The notes: generated from the letters alone by a model not told the origin. DNA of 20,512 nt from Trichosphaerium sp. ATCC 40318 (GCA_038496445.1 JALMLS010000272.1:1-20512); one strand, 5' to 3'; positions 10,336 through 20,512 are shown, counted from the first letter of the stretch. A program made the numbers and translations.

Positions 10336-11010
10336 CATTCCAGTCCCGCATCTGTACCTTCTCCCATGAAAATCCGTCTTATTGTCTAAGTATCTGTGTT
10401 TATCCTTCACAGTAGGCTTCCAAATATATAAAACACTACCACCTTCAATAACAGAACATTCTTCGATTTTGAAGCCATGACCAAGAAATACTTCTTCTTC
10501 GTTTACACCAATATTCTCGATTGTGAGTTTGAATGTTACTGTATCTCCTTTGTGAATCGTTATCTTATCGCATGTCAACTCTGATAGGACACAAGGAACA
10601 ATTCTGTTTCGGTACTTTTTTTTCCACGTGGTCGCGTTGAAATCATACAAAGTGGCTGGCATTTGCATAATCTTTGTATCTGGTAGCCACTTTTCTGTTT
10701 CAGGGCAGAATACTGAGGATACTAGTGTTAAACTTTTCTGTAATTCCGCTTCAGCTATGCTGTGGACTACCTTCTCTATTTCTTCGGCGTCGTAACCCCA
10801 TTTCTTGTGGTATAAACGTTTAAAGATGTATTCTTCTTCAGTACGTATTATTTCGTTTAAAGAGTGGTTTGATTGTTGTAATGAAGCTAAATCACGCCAT
10901 GATAGGTTATTACTCACGATAATATTCAGCAATATCTCAATAGGCATCGAAAACAAGTTTGTGGTGTCTGTGCATGTGCCAGAAGGAGAACTGCGCCTCG
11001 ATGTTGCCAT

Positions 11011-11521
11011 TCCTGTATCGGTTAAATAGAACTTTAAGCAAACAGAAAATTCTCCTAAGTGGGTGTAGTACTGTAATCCACATAATATCTTATCCATTCA
11101 CATTAAACATATCTGATAGACATTTTGCTAAGGTGGTGCTCGACCACGTTGAACCTGTGTTTGGTGCTTGTCCATGGAATCTTTCATAACTTAGTAAAGT
11201 AGTCTTTTCTTTCTGTGCAAACAAATTAGCAATGTCAATATTATTCAACAACAATTACATGTCTATTTTCATAGGTATAGCAGAGTTGACTTGTCAACGC
11301 AAAGATTTAAAAGAGTGTATTGAGTAACATTGACAATTATGTTTATTGTTTGAAGTTGTAGTGGTGACTTTATGGTATGACAACTGCTAACAGTATTGCA
11401 ATTATTATCAGAATAGTAACATGGATAGTTTTAAAACTTCCAGAACAAATGTTTCCAAAAACAGCAATGAGACTTGCACCTAAATGGAGACAACTCAATT
11501 CAAGTAAAGTAGAACGGTTTT
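11011..11521. other. Intergenic stretch between F-box and DNRLRE-like genes
   Basis: No recognisable gene. A perfect palindrome GTTGACTTGTCAAC lies at 11285-11298, with ATTGACAATT shortly after. A 61-codon plus-strand frame at 11377-11562 overlaps the last exon of the minus gene and is not supported. Confidence 0.5.
11285..11298. repeat. Palindrome GTTGACTTGTCAAC
   Basis: A perfect 14-nt inverted repeat in the intergenic region. It shares the TTGTCAA core with the MULE ends, but no element boundary is visible around it. Confidence 0.5.
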
Positions 11522-13253
11522 TTAGTTTGATTGTGTACCTCGGTTCACTGCCCGACCTGTAATGCAGTCATCGTTTACACCTTTGAAAACAACATTGACA
11601 TCAGAAATAGTACAAGTGCTTTTGTATTTCAAGAGGACAGCCTCTAGTCCTGGTCCAAGTTGGAAGTTGACTTGAAGCGTACCTGCATAAACAATAAGTT
11701 AGTACTTGTTTAGCGAGTTTTGCCACATGTGGTTTCAATCTTTAAAACCTTAAAAGTGGTACATAAAACAGATATTACCTTTGATGTCAAGGCAGGATTC
11801 AAAAACAATAGTTGTATTAAGGTTGAAGACGATAACTGAAGAGTTTGTAATGACAACAGCGTCTAGAAACCAGTTAATCTCACACTAAACTGTCTCAAAT
11901 AAAAATAACGTACTTGTCCAAGTTATTTCTCCTTGAGGAAGTGTCACTATACTATCTATAATGCCAGAACAATTGAAAACCGTAGAAGCAAGACATTGAC
12001 AATTGAGATTACCAACAACACACTATGGATTCATTAACATTATTTAAGGGTGTCTTTGTGTACCGGTAACAAAGCCACACACTGTTGATCGATACATCTA
12101 ATTATCAAGTTAACATCGCAAAAAATATTCAATTGAAAAAAAAAAAAGGAGCATACCTTTCACCTTGTGGACAAATTATTCGACTACGTAGACATATTGC
12201 GACCCAGTCGTCTAAAGAAAGGCACTGATCGATTGTACAAGGGATATCATCATTACAATCATGGATATAAGGCTCCACGCAAACACCTAAGGCAATAGGT
12301 AACGTCAAATGGCATGATACAAGAACTGTTCAAACCGTTTTCTATTTTAGAACCAGATGTGCAACCGTCTCTGTCATTACAACGCCATTCAACGGATAAG
12401 TAAGGCCTAGTACTTTCAACAGTATGATCATCACTATTGAAACTACTAGAGCCTGCTTGCTGCATGATACTCCACCCGAAGTCGTCAGTAAAGTTATTGG
12501 CTGGTAATCCTTGGATATAAGCTAGCTTCGCAGTTAGTATTATTCAGAAAGACTATGGGCTTACAAGTCACATCAGTATGCACAACTTGACTATCTGTAT
12601 ATTTGAGGTCTGCAACGAAAAGACTTATATCCGTAGAAGGGATACCTATTCAATGTTGTGATTGAGAGTTTGGTTAACCAAAGAAATAACTGGATTACCA
12701 TAATTTGTAAATGTGACGTTAAATTCATCCCATCGTTTTGTGGCTTTGAAAATCTTTGCATCTAGCGCTGTATTACTTGATGTTACTGTAAAATTTGCGT
12801 TCATGATTTCTGCATTATCCGGTACAGGTCCACCTTGGGAAACGTCAAAAGTCAGAGTTTTAGTAGCAAACGCTCACACTATTACCTTGTCTTCCAAATA
12901 TTTTAGGGAATCGTACAAGCCCAAAATGTGCTGAAGATAACAAAACAGTATCAAAGTTCCCATGAACGCCCTTTTTACTGGTAAGAATAATAAATGTTGC
13001 TTCTACATCACCAATAACAGATACAACTGTGCTTTGACTAACTAATGGTCATATTAATTGTAACGTGAAAGTTTATTGCTTTTTTTTAACAAGGCACGTG
13101 ACTTTATCATAATGAATCGTTGTCAAATTGTTGTAAATCTTAGAACTGAAAAAGGGTTTGTAGTGAAATCGTGTTTGCTGTTTTTCAAGTTTTTTTTTAT
13201 GTACCTGATACAACTACTAGTGAAAGGAAAAGCAACACATGTTTTGCGTTCAT
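11522..13253 (-). CDS. Secreted DNRLRE-like, Cys-rich protein, with one frame break
   Basis: Exons (minus): 13253-13205, 13041-12699, 12645-12565, 12521-12336, 12286-12157, 12097-12064, 12022-11914, 11862-11779, 11682-11522. They give about 391 residues. The start at 13253 yields a signal peptide (MNAKHVLLFLSLVVVS). Residues about 20-180 resemble a DNRLRE domain, a beta-sandwich found in surface and matrix proteins: KTLTFDVSQGGPVPDNAEI, FKATKRWDEFNVTFTNYG, NNFTDDFGWSI, ending RPYLSVEW. A Cys-rich part follows (HDCNDDIPCTIDQCLS, CLRSRIICPQGERCIDQQC), then a beta-rich C-terminus with CTISDVNVVFKGVNDDC. It is probably extracellular and structural. One extra nucleotide near 12872 (GTGAGCGTTTGCTACT) separates two parts of the same domain. 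The 12335 donor (GTTTGA) is weak. It is divergent from Ras copy 2, 144 bp away. Confidence 0.7.
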
Positions 13254-13307
13254 TCTGATGTACTTCTACGATAATATGTAATTCGAATATGCTTAACCAA
13301 TCTGTTG

Positions 13308-13397
13308 AATTCTATTTTTATCATCAACCAATATTTTTAATGTGGTCAAGTAAGTACAACAATAACAGCAATTTATAACGTAACGGGGTTCAATTGA
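13308..13397 (+). promoter_or_regulatory. Conserved Ras upstream block, copy 2
   Basis: AATTCTATTTTTATCA at 13308-13323 and TTTATAACGTAACGG before the ATG match the flank of Ras copy 1. The 13254-13397 gap is shared with the divergent DNRLRE-like gene. Confidence 0.5.
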
Positions 13398-14011
13398 ATG
13401 TCTGTATACAAGATACTAGTTATTGGCAGTATTGGTGTTGGTAAATCAGCTCTTACAATACAATTAATAAGCGGCAACTTTGTTGATGACTATGACCCTA
13501 CCCTAGAAGATTCGTAAGCGTTTTAATCAATTAACAACACTTTTAACGTACTTTTACGCTTTTCTTGTCTCCTTGGTTCAAACGCGTTATAACGCTTATT
13601 TAGGTATCGTAAACGATGCATTGTAGAGGATGAGACTCTTGTATTGGATATTCTTGATACAGCCAGAGATGACTTCTCTATATTACGGAACACTTGATAA
13701 GTTGACAATCCAATTTTCCCATTATTTTATCAAATAGGTTTGTTGATTCATTTTAGGATGAAGGATCTAGATTATGTTCCTTCAGTAATAGTTGGGAATA
13801 AAGTAGATTTAGAAGAAGAGAGACAAGTTACTAAAGAAGAAGGAGAAGAGCTGGGAAAGCAGTATTACTCCATACCTTTTATTGAGACATCAGCTAAAAC
13901 ACGTGAAAATGTTGAAGAAGCTTTTTATCAACTTGTATAAGAGATAAGGAAGCACCGAGATCCAGTTACATCTAAACCTATTAAACAAATGAGACGTTGC
14001 ACTATGGTGAT
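13398..14011 (+). pseudogene. Ras-family GTPase, copy 2 (pseudogene)
   Basis: Exon 1 (13398-13513) is complete and reads [10 protein letters not shown] for the P-loop and [10 protein letters not shown] for switch I. Exon 2 starts at 13604 and reaches ILDTARDD, where the G3 Gly is missing. About 170 nt are then deleted: the end of exon 2, intron 2 and all of exon 3 (residues about 68-102). Exon 2 sequence runs directly into intron 3 sequence at about 13683. The last exon begins at about 13757 with NKVD and ETSAKT intact, but has a premature TAA at 13938-13940 where copies 1 and 3 have a CGA codon. Beyond it a degraded CAAX region (RRCTMV) remains. It cannot make a working GTPase. Confidence 0.9.
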
Positions 14012-14179
14012 GAATAGTGAATACTGGTTTGACAACAATAATTAATTGGTTTTATCACTGACGGTTGGAACTACAAACCTGAATTTGAGCTTGATAGATT
14101 AGTTGTACTCTCATTTGGTTGACAGATAGGGTAGATTCTTCGTCATCTACACTGACATTTCTAATAATAAAATGCATTG

Positions 14180-14247
14180 AATTCTATTTTTATCATTCTA
14201 ATGAAGTCAGTACAAGCAGTTTGTAACATAACGGGGAAGCACCTTGG
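14180..14247 (+). promoter_or_regulatory. Conserved Ras upstream block, copy 3
   Basis: AATTCTATTTTTATCA at 14180-14195 and TTTGTAACATAACGGGGAAG before the ATG; a shorter version of the blocks of copies 1 and 2. The stretch 14012-14179 holds no recognisable gene. Confidence 0.5.
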
Positions 14248-15012
14248 ATGACTGAATATAAGATAGTTGTTATTGGCGATGGTGGTGTTGGTAAATCAGC
14301 ACTTACAATACAACTTGTTCAAAACCACTTTGTTGATGAATACGACCCTACCATAGAAGATTCGTAAGCATTTTTAATCAATTAAAAACACTTTTACACA
14401 GTTTACTTGACTCTTTGTTCAACGCGTTATAACGCTTATGTAGGTATCGCAAACGATGTATTGTAGATGAAGAGACGCTTCTCTTGGATATTCTTGATAC
14501 AGCAGGAAGAGAAGAGTACAATGTAATGCGTGATCAAGTAAGCACTTTGTCAGCTACCATGTGTAACTAACTTATTTGTTAACGTACAGTACATGAGAAC
14601 AGGTGAAGGATTTTTACTTGTTTATGCTATTACAAGCCGCACATCTTTTGAGGAACTACCAGCTTTCTATGACCAAGTTAGAAGGTACGGAACACTTGGC
14701 AAGTTGACAATCCAATTTTCACATTATTTTATCAAAAATGGTTTGTTGATTCATTTTAGGGTCAAGGATCTAGATACTGTCCCTTCAGTAATAGTTGGGA
14801 ATAAAGTTGATTTAGAAGAAGACAGACAAGTTACTAAAGAAGAAGGAGAAGAGCTTGGAAAGCATTACAGCATTCCTTTTTTTGAGACATCAGCTAAAAC
14901 ACGTGAAAATGTTGAAGAAGCTTTTTATCAACTTGTACGAGAGATAAGGAAGCAACGAGATTCAGGTTTACCAAAACCTTTTAAACGAAAGAGACGTTGC
15001 GCTATGATGTAA
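14248..15012 (+). CDS. Ras GTPase, copy 3 (canonical, but Arg at position 61)
   Basis: Exons 14248-14363, 14444-14537, 14590-14684, 14760-15012 give 185 residues aligned without gaps to human Ras over the first 70. It starts [19 protein letters not shown]. Switch I is [13 protein letters not shown]4 NKVD, G5 ETSAKT, the tail is basic (KRKRRC), and the CAAX box is CAMM, so farnesylation and plasma membrane location are expected. G3 reads DTAGREEY: Arg replaces the catalytic Gln61. In animal Ras this change blocks GTP hydrolysis (established), so this protein may stay GTP-bound or rely on another mechanism (inference). It is the best-preserved of the three tandem copies. The third intron (14685-14759, 75 nt) is in frame and stop-free, so retention would insert 25 residues before the G4 motif. 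Confidence 0.95.
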
Positions 15013-15091
15013 GAAAAACCTAGAGGGTTAAATAGTTCTTCAGGAAGGTGGACAAAGAGCCACCATTTTTCAAAGCAATATCCAAATGTAC

Positions 15092-15097
15092 AATAAA
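15092..15097 (+). terminator. Poly(A) signal of Ras copy 3
   Basis: AATAAA within CCAAATGTACAATAAA, the same string as after Ras copy 1. Confidence 0.55.
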
Positions 15098-15628
15098 CAA
15101 ATACTTGTATTTCGGTCTCGTAGTTAATAGGTGCATTTCGTCATGGACTTGTATTTGTGACACTTTCTTTTAAATATACAGAAACTTGTGGATGTACGTA
15201 GTAGCCTATAATCTGTGTATAAGCGCCCTCACAATCTCCTTGAAAACAGCAAAATATTAGGATCGTAAGAACAAGTACCCTACTTAGTATGAAAGATACT
15301 GTTTTGTCAGATATTGCCTATAGCCAGTGGAAAACAAGCTTCATTAATAGCGTATGGCTTGTGGTTTCTGAGGCTAAATCTTTACACGCCGCATATCTCA
15401 TTAGGCAGAGAAAACAAGTTGTCACTTCTGTGATTGGACTATTAACACGTGCGCTCATTTTACCTTTGGTCAAACGTTTTTGGGTCTAGAGCTTCCGGCT
15501 TATTCCATAGTCACGCGCTCTTGACAATAAGACCAATCTTGTCAACGTACAAGTCCTACTTGAAAAATGCATGCGTCTAAAGAGTAAAAACAAACGAACA
15601 GGTGAAAACTTTTTTTAAACTCTTCATA

Positions 15629-15634
15629 TTTATT
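15629..15634 (-). terminator. Poly(A) signal of the E4-E2 gene
   Basis: AATAAA on the minus strand, 17 nt after the TAA stop (15654-15652). Confidence 0.5.
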
Positions 15635-15651
15635 CTTTTTTTTTTCCTTTT

Positions 15652-18600
15652 TTACTGGTTACTTTTCGCTTTTAATTGTGCTAATGCTCTCTTAAATTCT
15701 CCAACAACACGCTTTAGCTTCGGTTTCATAGTATCAGATGCTTCTGAAATCCAACGTTCGCATTGACGAAGAATATCATCACCATCAATGAGGAAATGAT
15801 TTTGGATGACTTCCTCGAATCCTAAAACAAAAAAAAAATGTTAAAGAACGCCATTGAATGTGACGTTTCTCTTCTTTTCTTTCGTACCTTCTGGAGGGTT
15901 TTTAATACTATCTACCATTGCCCATCGTATTGTATCATATTGGAGTTGTTCGTTATACTCCTTTGAACGTAAAGAACCTTCTTTTGTGTTTCTCTGTGCT
16001 TCATATGAAGGTTCATTAAAGTAAGGCTCTTCGATTAGTATAAGCCCTTGGATACTCACAAGCACCTGTGATGAAATCGTTAAAACAAGAATCACTAAGA
16101 ATATAATAAAAGAAGTTGATTACAGGCGCGTATTACAAAGACAGAGACAAAAATAAGAGGGAAGTATTTCGAGATAAAAAAATATTTTAAAAGGGATCGT
16201 ACTTGGTACAGTGTTGATGATACAGAGTTCCATTTAGATGATTTGTCACCATGCCATGTACCCAATAATGACAAGCATACTTTACCATCACTATATAGAT
16301 TTGGATTATAACGAACTGTCCCATTACCAGTGGTCTAAGTTTAGTTAGTTTGTAGCTCTTTTTGGACAAAACAAAAAAAAAGTTTGACAACAAGGAAGTA
16401 CGTACAGTTATATTTACAAGGGGTGGGTCGTTAGGATATGTTGGTGGAAAGAATATATCGAATAGAAAACATCCACATCCATAAGGTGTCCCTTTTGGTC
16501 CTGTGATGATCGCCTGTTTGAAAAAAAAAAAGTAAGAAAAAAATCAGAATTGTTTTTAAAGAAAGTTGGCATACCTTCATAACATCAATTCTCTCGTCGT
16601 CCGTTCTTACGAATACAGAAGAACCTCTGTTTATAGGTAAACTACCAGCAAGCATCTTACATTCCTAAAAGATGATAGTGAGTACACAACAACCAGAAAA
16701 AAAAAAATAGAAAAAAAGAAGAAACACGGAATTCTTTTGAAAACCAAAGTTGAAGACTTGCACGTGTTGTGCTGAAAAAAATATATTATGGATTTCAAGT
16801 CGCTAATTTTGTGAACATATTTTAAGTACCTTTGTCAAACGTTCTATTTTTTGTTTATTGAACGAATTTTCGGACGATTTAATATTTTTAGCAAATCTAT
16901 GCCTGTATTCTCCATTATCATCAAACATCTCAACAGAATCGAATACAAGATCTTGCAAGGTCTCCACATAAGCTTCATCAACCTCTATAAAACAATAAAA
17001 ATCAGCACAAAGAATAACAGAAAAAGAAAACACGTGGAGCAAGCAAAAAAAAACCACTAATTGTTTGCCCTCTGTGAGGAGCGTACCGCGGTCTTTTTCT
17101 GCCTGGACCTCAGGACTTAATTCTACAAGCATAGGATCCTCAACTTCATCAATTTGAGGTACTAAGGCGATAATTAGGAACAACCATCAACAGCAAAATA
17201 AATTTGAGTACGTTTGGCTTGTTCTGCTTCAAAGACAGCTAATACATCAAAAACGAATTTTCTAAAGTTTCCAATGGCTTCTTTCGTTAGCAGGGAGTGT
17301 TTGTTTACAACATATAATGCTAAAAGATCAAAGTCAGTCTTAAAAAAAAACCAAGTAACTTAAACAATAACTTGGTTAAGTCAGATTTAGATCATAATCA
17401 ACAATAATGAGCCTACCTTTGTTCATGTACTCATGAGCGTAATCCATATCTTCTGCAAACATATGAACAAATATTTTCTCATGAGCAAAACCCATTGTAA
17501 TCGCTATGATGCGCTTCAAAAGATCCTACAAAGAAGCCATAGTTTAGTAAAAGTGACTTAAGATATTACGGTACTTACCTGTGGCTTAAAGTTATATTTT
17601 TGAGGGTTATCAACATTAAGATCGTTGAATTTAGGCCCTACTATCTGCTCATAGAAGCGGGTGAGCATAGAGACTGTTTTGAACGCAGTAAGTTTGTTTG
17701 ACATAAACTTTGACGCTAGAGTCCTTGTGCTCGATAAATGCTGTAGTAACTCTAAAATAGCAATTGCAAGTGACATGAATCCCTAGTAGAAAAATTAAGA
17801 AACCAAGTAAGCTGTTGCTATCTACGCGAAAAAAAGAATACCTTGACAGTCCTTTCTTGTACACCAAAGTACCCCTCACGGCGCTTTTTACTATAAAAAT
17901 ATGAGTTTCGAGTTTAAGCAATAGAAGGCTGTACGTTTCAGCAGGTTGAGCATTCCACGTAGCAACGTCTTTCATAGCCATTTGAAGCTGTTTAATATCT
18001 ACTAATCGTCCCAACGCATCATTGAGTAGCATGATAGCATCGTTCAATATTGTAGAAAGGAACTGTTGAGCTTCTTCTGACTTGTCATTTAACAGTAACT
18101 AATGTTAAAACAACATTAATGGCGGACTTTGTTCCAAATACTCGTGCATACCTGAGTTATAATCTTTTTATACATTGGTACGCCCCATAGATCAGTAATG
18201 AGCATTGCTATGTTCCTTCTAACAGCGTATTTATCATACTTTTCTTTATCAACGTCCAGGCCCTGTTTTTTAGTTAAGTCAATTCTTATACTGTTAAGTT
18301 GTATGTGCTTTTTTTTTCAAATTATACCTCTACTACATCTAGGTTGATGAATGTATTCATAAGTCCAGGCACAAGATCTTTTTGACATCTTTTGTTGCTT
18401 ATGAAGAAATTTTTGTACAGAGACTGGAAAGCAGACGTAGGACCCAAAGATGCTGTTTTGGAAAAAAAAAAGTTAAATATATAAATATCATTTTTATAAT
18501 CGTTCTAATCTTACGTTGTGTGGAGTTGAATGAAAAAGAGTTTTGTTGGTACTTTGGACCTGGTGTCTTTCTTTTACTTTGGTATTGTAACTCAGCAAGT

Positions 18601-20512
18601 AAGGTAGCAAATTTAGCCCTAAGAGTAGTCATAAACTATAAAAAAAAGGAACCCAAAAAGTGTATTTTTTTCTTTTCCAGTTTGTTCTTGAACATACCTA
18701 ACGATAGGGCTCTTTACAATATGTGTTGCATTCATAAATATAACAATAAAATCAATAACAAGTCCAAGTCTTAGAGTATTCAGTATAGCCGGTTTTTGAC
18801 GTGCTACAAACGCAACATATTGCTTGGAATAATTTAGCGTAAACTTGCTTCGATCGGATTTTGTAAACACGTACAAGTGGTACACGAATAAAGTACTCTG
18901 GGAATGCAGAAAATACTGCTTCAGCTTGTCCCTTAGGTTGGTATTCCTCGTAAGTTTTTACTAAGAAATGCATAGCAGTATAGCAGAAGCTAAAATGTAA
19001 GTTAGTTGACCATAGTGGCATAGAAAAAATGAAGGTACTTCAAGCAACTGTTAACCAACTCGGGTGCAAGTGCGTGAGTATCCCATGCATCTACTAAAGC
19101 AAATAGCTTAGTTAATGCTTTATCAAGAGCCTTTCCATCTTTTGTTTGATGCCAGTCAGCTCCTTTAAATGTAGTGTAAGATTAAGCAATCGGGATGGAA
19201 AAAAAGTTACTAACCATAAAGTTTTTGAAGATTTGCAGCTTTTTGTTTCGTATTCAATAACGCTGTTAGATGCTTAGAATGACGCTCAACAATAGGCATT
19301 ATTCTACGATAATATTATTACAAACTATAAGCCGTATAAAGAAAATAAAGAACTAGAAGGTACCCAACGAATATCATGTGAAACGTCGTAAAGAAAATAT
19401 CTGTAATAAAGTTGAATGTTCCCATTTTTATCTTTGTATCCACAGCAACATCAGGGTATGTTGATGTAAGTAATGTTGTTTGTTTAGTGTAATCTATCAA
19501 TTGATTATACTAAAGGGGAAGAAATTGTTAGAGCTCAGCACATACAAAAAAATAACGATTTTTTTTTCTCACTCTGGCGTAGTGTGGATTGATTAATCGG
19601 ATCTTGTCAGTTGATGGGTACAGAAAGGGCTTGCAAAATAGAAGCATGATAGCAGTAAGATTTACTGAAAATGCATCTGATGACGCCATGAGAGATAACT
19701 ACAGGTTTTTTTAAGAAGACAACACATGCAACAAGTTTTTTTTTCTCGAAAAAATAATAAACATACCTCGTAGTATAATGGATCATTTGCTGCTAATGTA
19801 GTGCGCATTTCATTAAGTTGTGCTGTTTTAGCGAACCACATGAGTAGTATTTTTCTTGCTTGTACATTAGGAGACTTAAATACGCATAGCTTCTTTAAAA
19901 TAAAGTGCATCTCTCGCTATGAAAAAAAAAATAAGAACATTAAAAATAAATCTTAAAGCTTTTGTGTCATTTACTGCATGCCTGTAAATACTTTTCTGTA
20001 TTTATCTGATGTTGATGAAGAGCAGCAGTACCGCACTAGGGTAATCCTGATTTGATCACTATTAAAGTGATTGGTAGGCTATTCATTGAGGACAGTTGCA
20101 AGAAAGGTCCAATTATTGAATCATTTTCATTGAACGTGCAGTAGCTTGTTGTGTTTTCTCAAGCTCCAAACTGAATACTCTTATTAGCATTTTATACGCT
20201 CGAAAAAAAAAACAAACATAAAAACACGTGTAAATACACGTGCTACATGAGTTTTTGTCTTTTTTTTTTTGAAGATGAATGTAGCGCTCTTACTCACCCT
20301 AGCATGCATGCAAATAGCTCCAGTAACGGTGGATAGTTCATAAGCGCTTTAAGTTTCTTGAAAAGCTCGAAATATCCGCTAAAAAAAACAAAAACCAAAA
20401 TTAGCAAGTTATAGATAACAGTCAATGGTACGCACTTGAGAATACATCACCTTGTTTTCACAACATGTTTCATTGCAACGACGACTTGTGAAACAAGTGG
20501 AGAGAAAACTAC
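15652..20512 (-). CDS. Ufd2/UBE4 core fused to a UBC (E2) domain, no U-box (5' partial)
   Basis: Exons (minus): 20512-20451, 20378-20298, 20144-19992, 19916-19767, 19698-19573, 19509-19364, 19303-19215, 19162-19039, 18989-18875, 18822-18703, 18635-18515, 18452-18328, 18262-18152, 18098-17935, 17890-17842, 17782-17579, 17525-17417, 17319-17212, 17161-17087, 16984-16830, 16664-16575, 16513-16406, 16334-16203, 16065-15888, 15821-15652; about 1021 residues in view. The Ufd2 core shows [72 protein letters not shown] and [18 protein letters not shown]. Where a U-box should follow there is only [12 protein letters not shown]. Then comes a BIRC6/UBE2O-type E2: [54 protein letters not shown] (active Cys codon 16277-16275), [11 protein letters not shown], ending at 15652. 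The protein probably both loads ubiquitin and extends chains. One frame break lies near 20071; the 18703 donor (GTTAGG) is uncertain. Confidence 0.85.

Larger units (their letters stand above)
7274..11010 (-). pseudogene. F-box protein gene split by a MULE transposon
   Basis: Two halves read on the minus strand: 11010-10327 (228 codons) and 7594-7274 (106 codons and stop). Start 11010 (ATG GCA ACA TCG) is preferred over the upstream ATG at 11097 because the decayed copy at 4501 begins at the same place. The F-box lies at about residues 20-65 (NLFSMPIEILLNIIVSNN, then LASLQQSNHSL). The rest is beta-rich (ITIHKGDTVTFKLTIENIG; after the split ILKPGDKKTYEIPFLFD), perhaps an Ig-like or arrestin-like substrate-binding fold. 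F-box proteins recruit substrates to SCF ubiquitin ligases (family knowledge). The break falls in a 9-bp direct repeat encoding His-Asn-Phe. Joining across one copy gives one open frame of 334 residues. With the element in place translation stops three codons inside it (TAA ending at 10315). AATAAA overlaps the true stop codon. Confidence 0.85.
15013..15651. other. Intergenic stretch between convergent Ras copy 3 and E4-E2 genes
   Basis: A Ras poly(A) signal AATAAA is at 15092-15097 and, on the minus strand, one for the E4-E2 gene at 15629-15634. An interrupted inverted repeat TTGACA...TGTCAA lies at 15521-15545. A 66-codon plus frame at 15289-15489 has no recognisable features. Confidence 0.5.

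Noticed and set aside
14593-15012. Separate 139-residue Ras-like gene
   Set aside because: It is exons 3-4 of Ras copy 3 read through the stop-free intron, not a separate gene.
15289-15489. 66-codon plus frame after Ras copy 3
   Set aside because: No recognisable domain, repeat or signal; chance length for this base composition.
15521-15545. TTGACA...TGTCAA inverted repeat and the palindrome at 11285 as MULE-derived small elements
   Set aside because: They share only the short TTGTCAA core with the MULE ends; no flanking duplication or longer match was found.
15652-20512. Two separate genes, an E4 and an E2
   Set aside because: The exons keep phase across the junction and there is no stop, start or poly(A) signal between the parts. 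Still the main alternative to test.

Overview
This is an AT-rich stretch of a nuclear genome from a eukaryotic microbe. Genes carry many short introns (about 40-160 nt), and no bacterial or organellar features were seen. Pro-Thr-Asn/Asp-Ala repeats in a secreted protein (about 1408-2205) are common in stramenopile (heterokont) surface proteins, so a SAR-type protist is a reasonable guess. The canonical Ras genes mean this is not certain. All exon joins below were worked out by hand from GT/AG (once GC/AG) signals and checked for codon phase.

Layout. 1-2500 (+): 3' part of a secreted, probably beta-helical protein with a long Pro/Thr-rich stalk and a Cys-rich tail. 2712-4326 (-): signal peptide, EGF-like module and GH43-like five-bladed propeller; one frame break and one GC donor. 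4501-4740 (+): decayed copy of an F-box gene. 4883-5778 (+): Ras copy 1, with altered G3 residues. 5779-6580: unassigned, holding a charged ORF with an NLS-like end. 6581-6814 (+): single-unit ubiquitin gene. 7274-11010 (-): F-box gene split by a complete MULE DNA transposon (about 7604-10326), which carries its own nine-exon transposase gene (7937-9945, -). 11522-13253 (-): secreted DNRLRE-like Cys-rich protein. 13398-14011 (+): Ras copy 2, a pseudogene. 14248-15012 (+): Ras copy 3, intact, with Arg at the position of human Ras Gln61. 15652-20512 (-): at least 25 exons encoding a Ufd2/UBE4 core joined directly to a UBC (E2) domain, with no U-box visible.

How it fits together. Three unrelated parts of the ubiquitin system lie in the window: ubiquitin itself, an F-box protein, and a fused E4-E2 protein. 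Nothing shows that they are co-regulated. The Ras and F-box families have duplicated locally and partly decayed. The fused E4-E2 gene is the strongest candidate for a previously undescribed system. The MULE insertion is the cleanest event to reconstruct: removing the element and one 9-bp target copy restores one continuous F-box reading frame. Three otherwise well-conserved genes each contain one 1-nt frame break, so assembly errors should be excluded before any of them is called dead.
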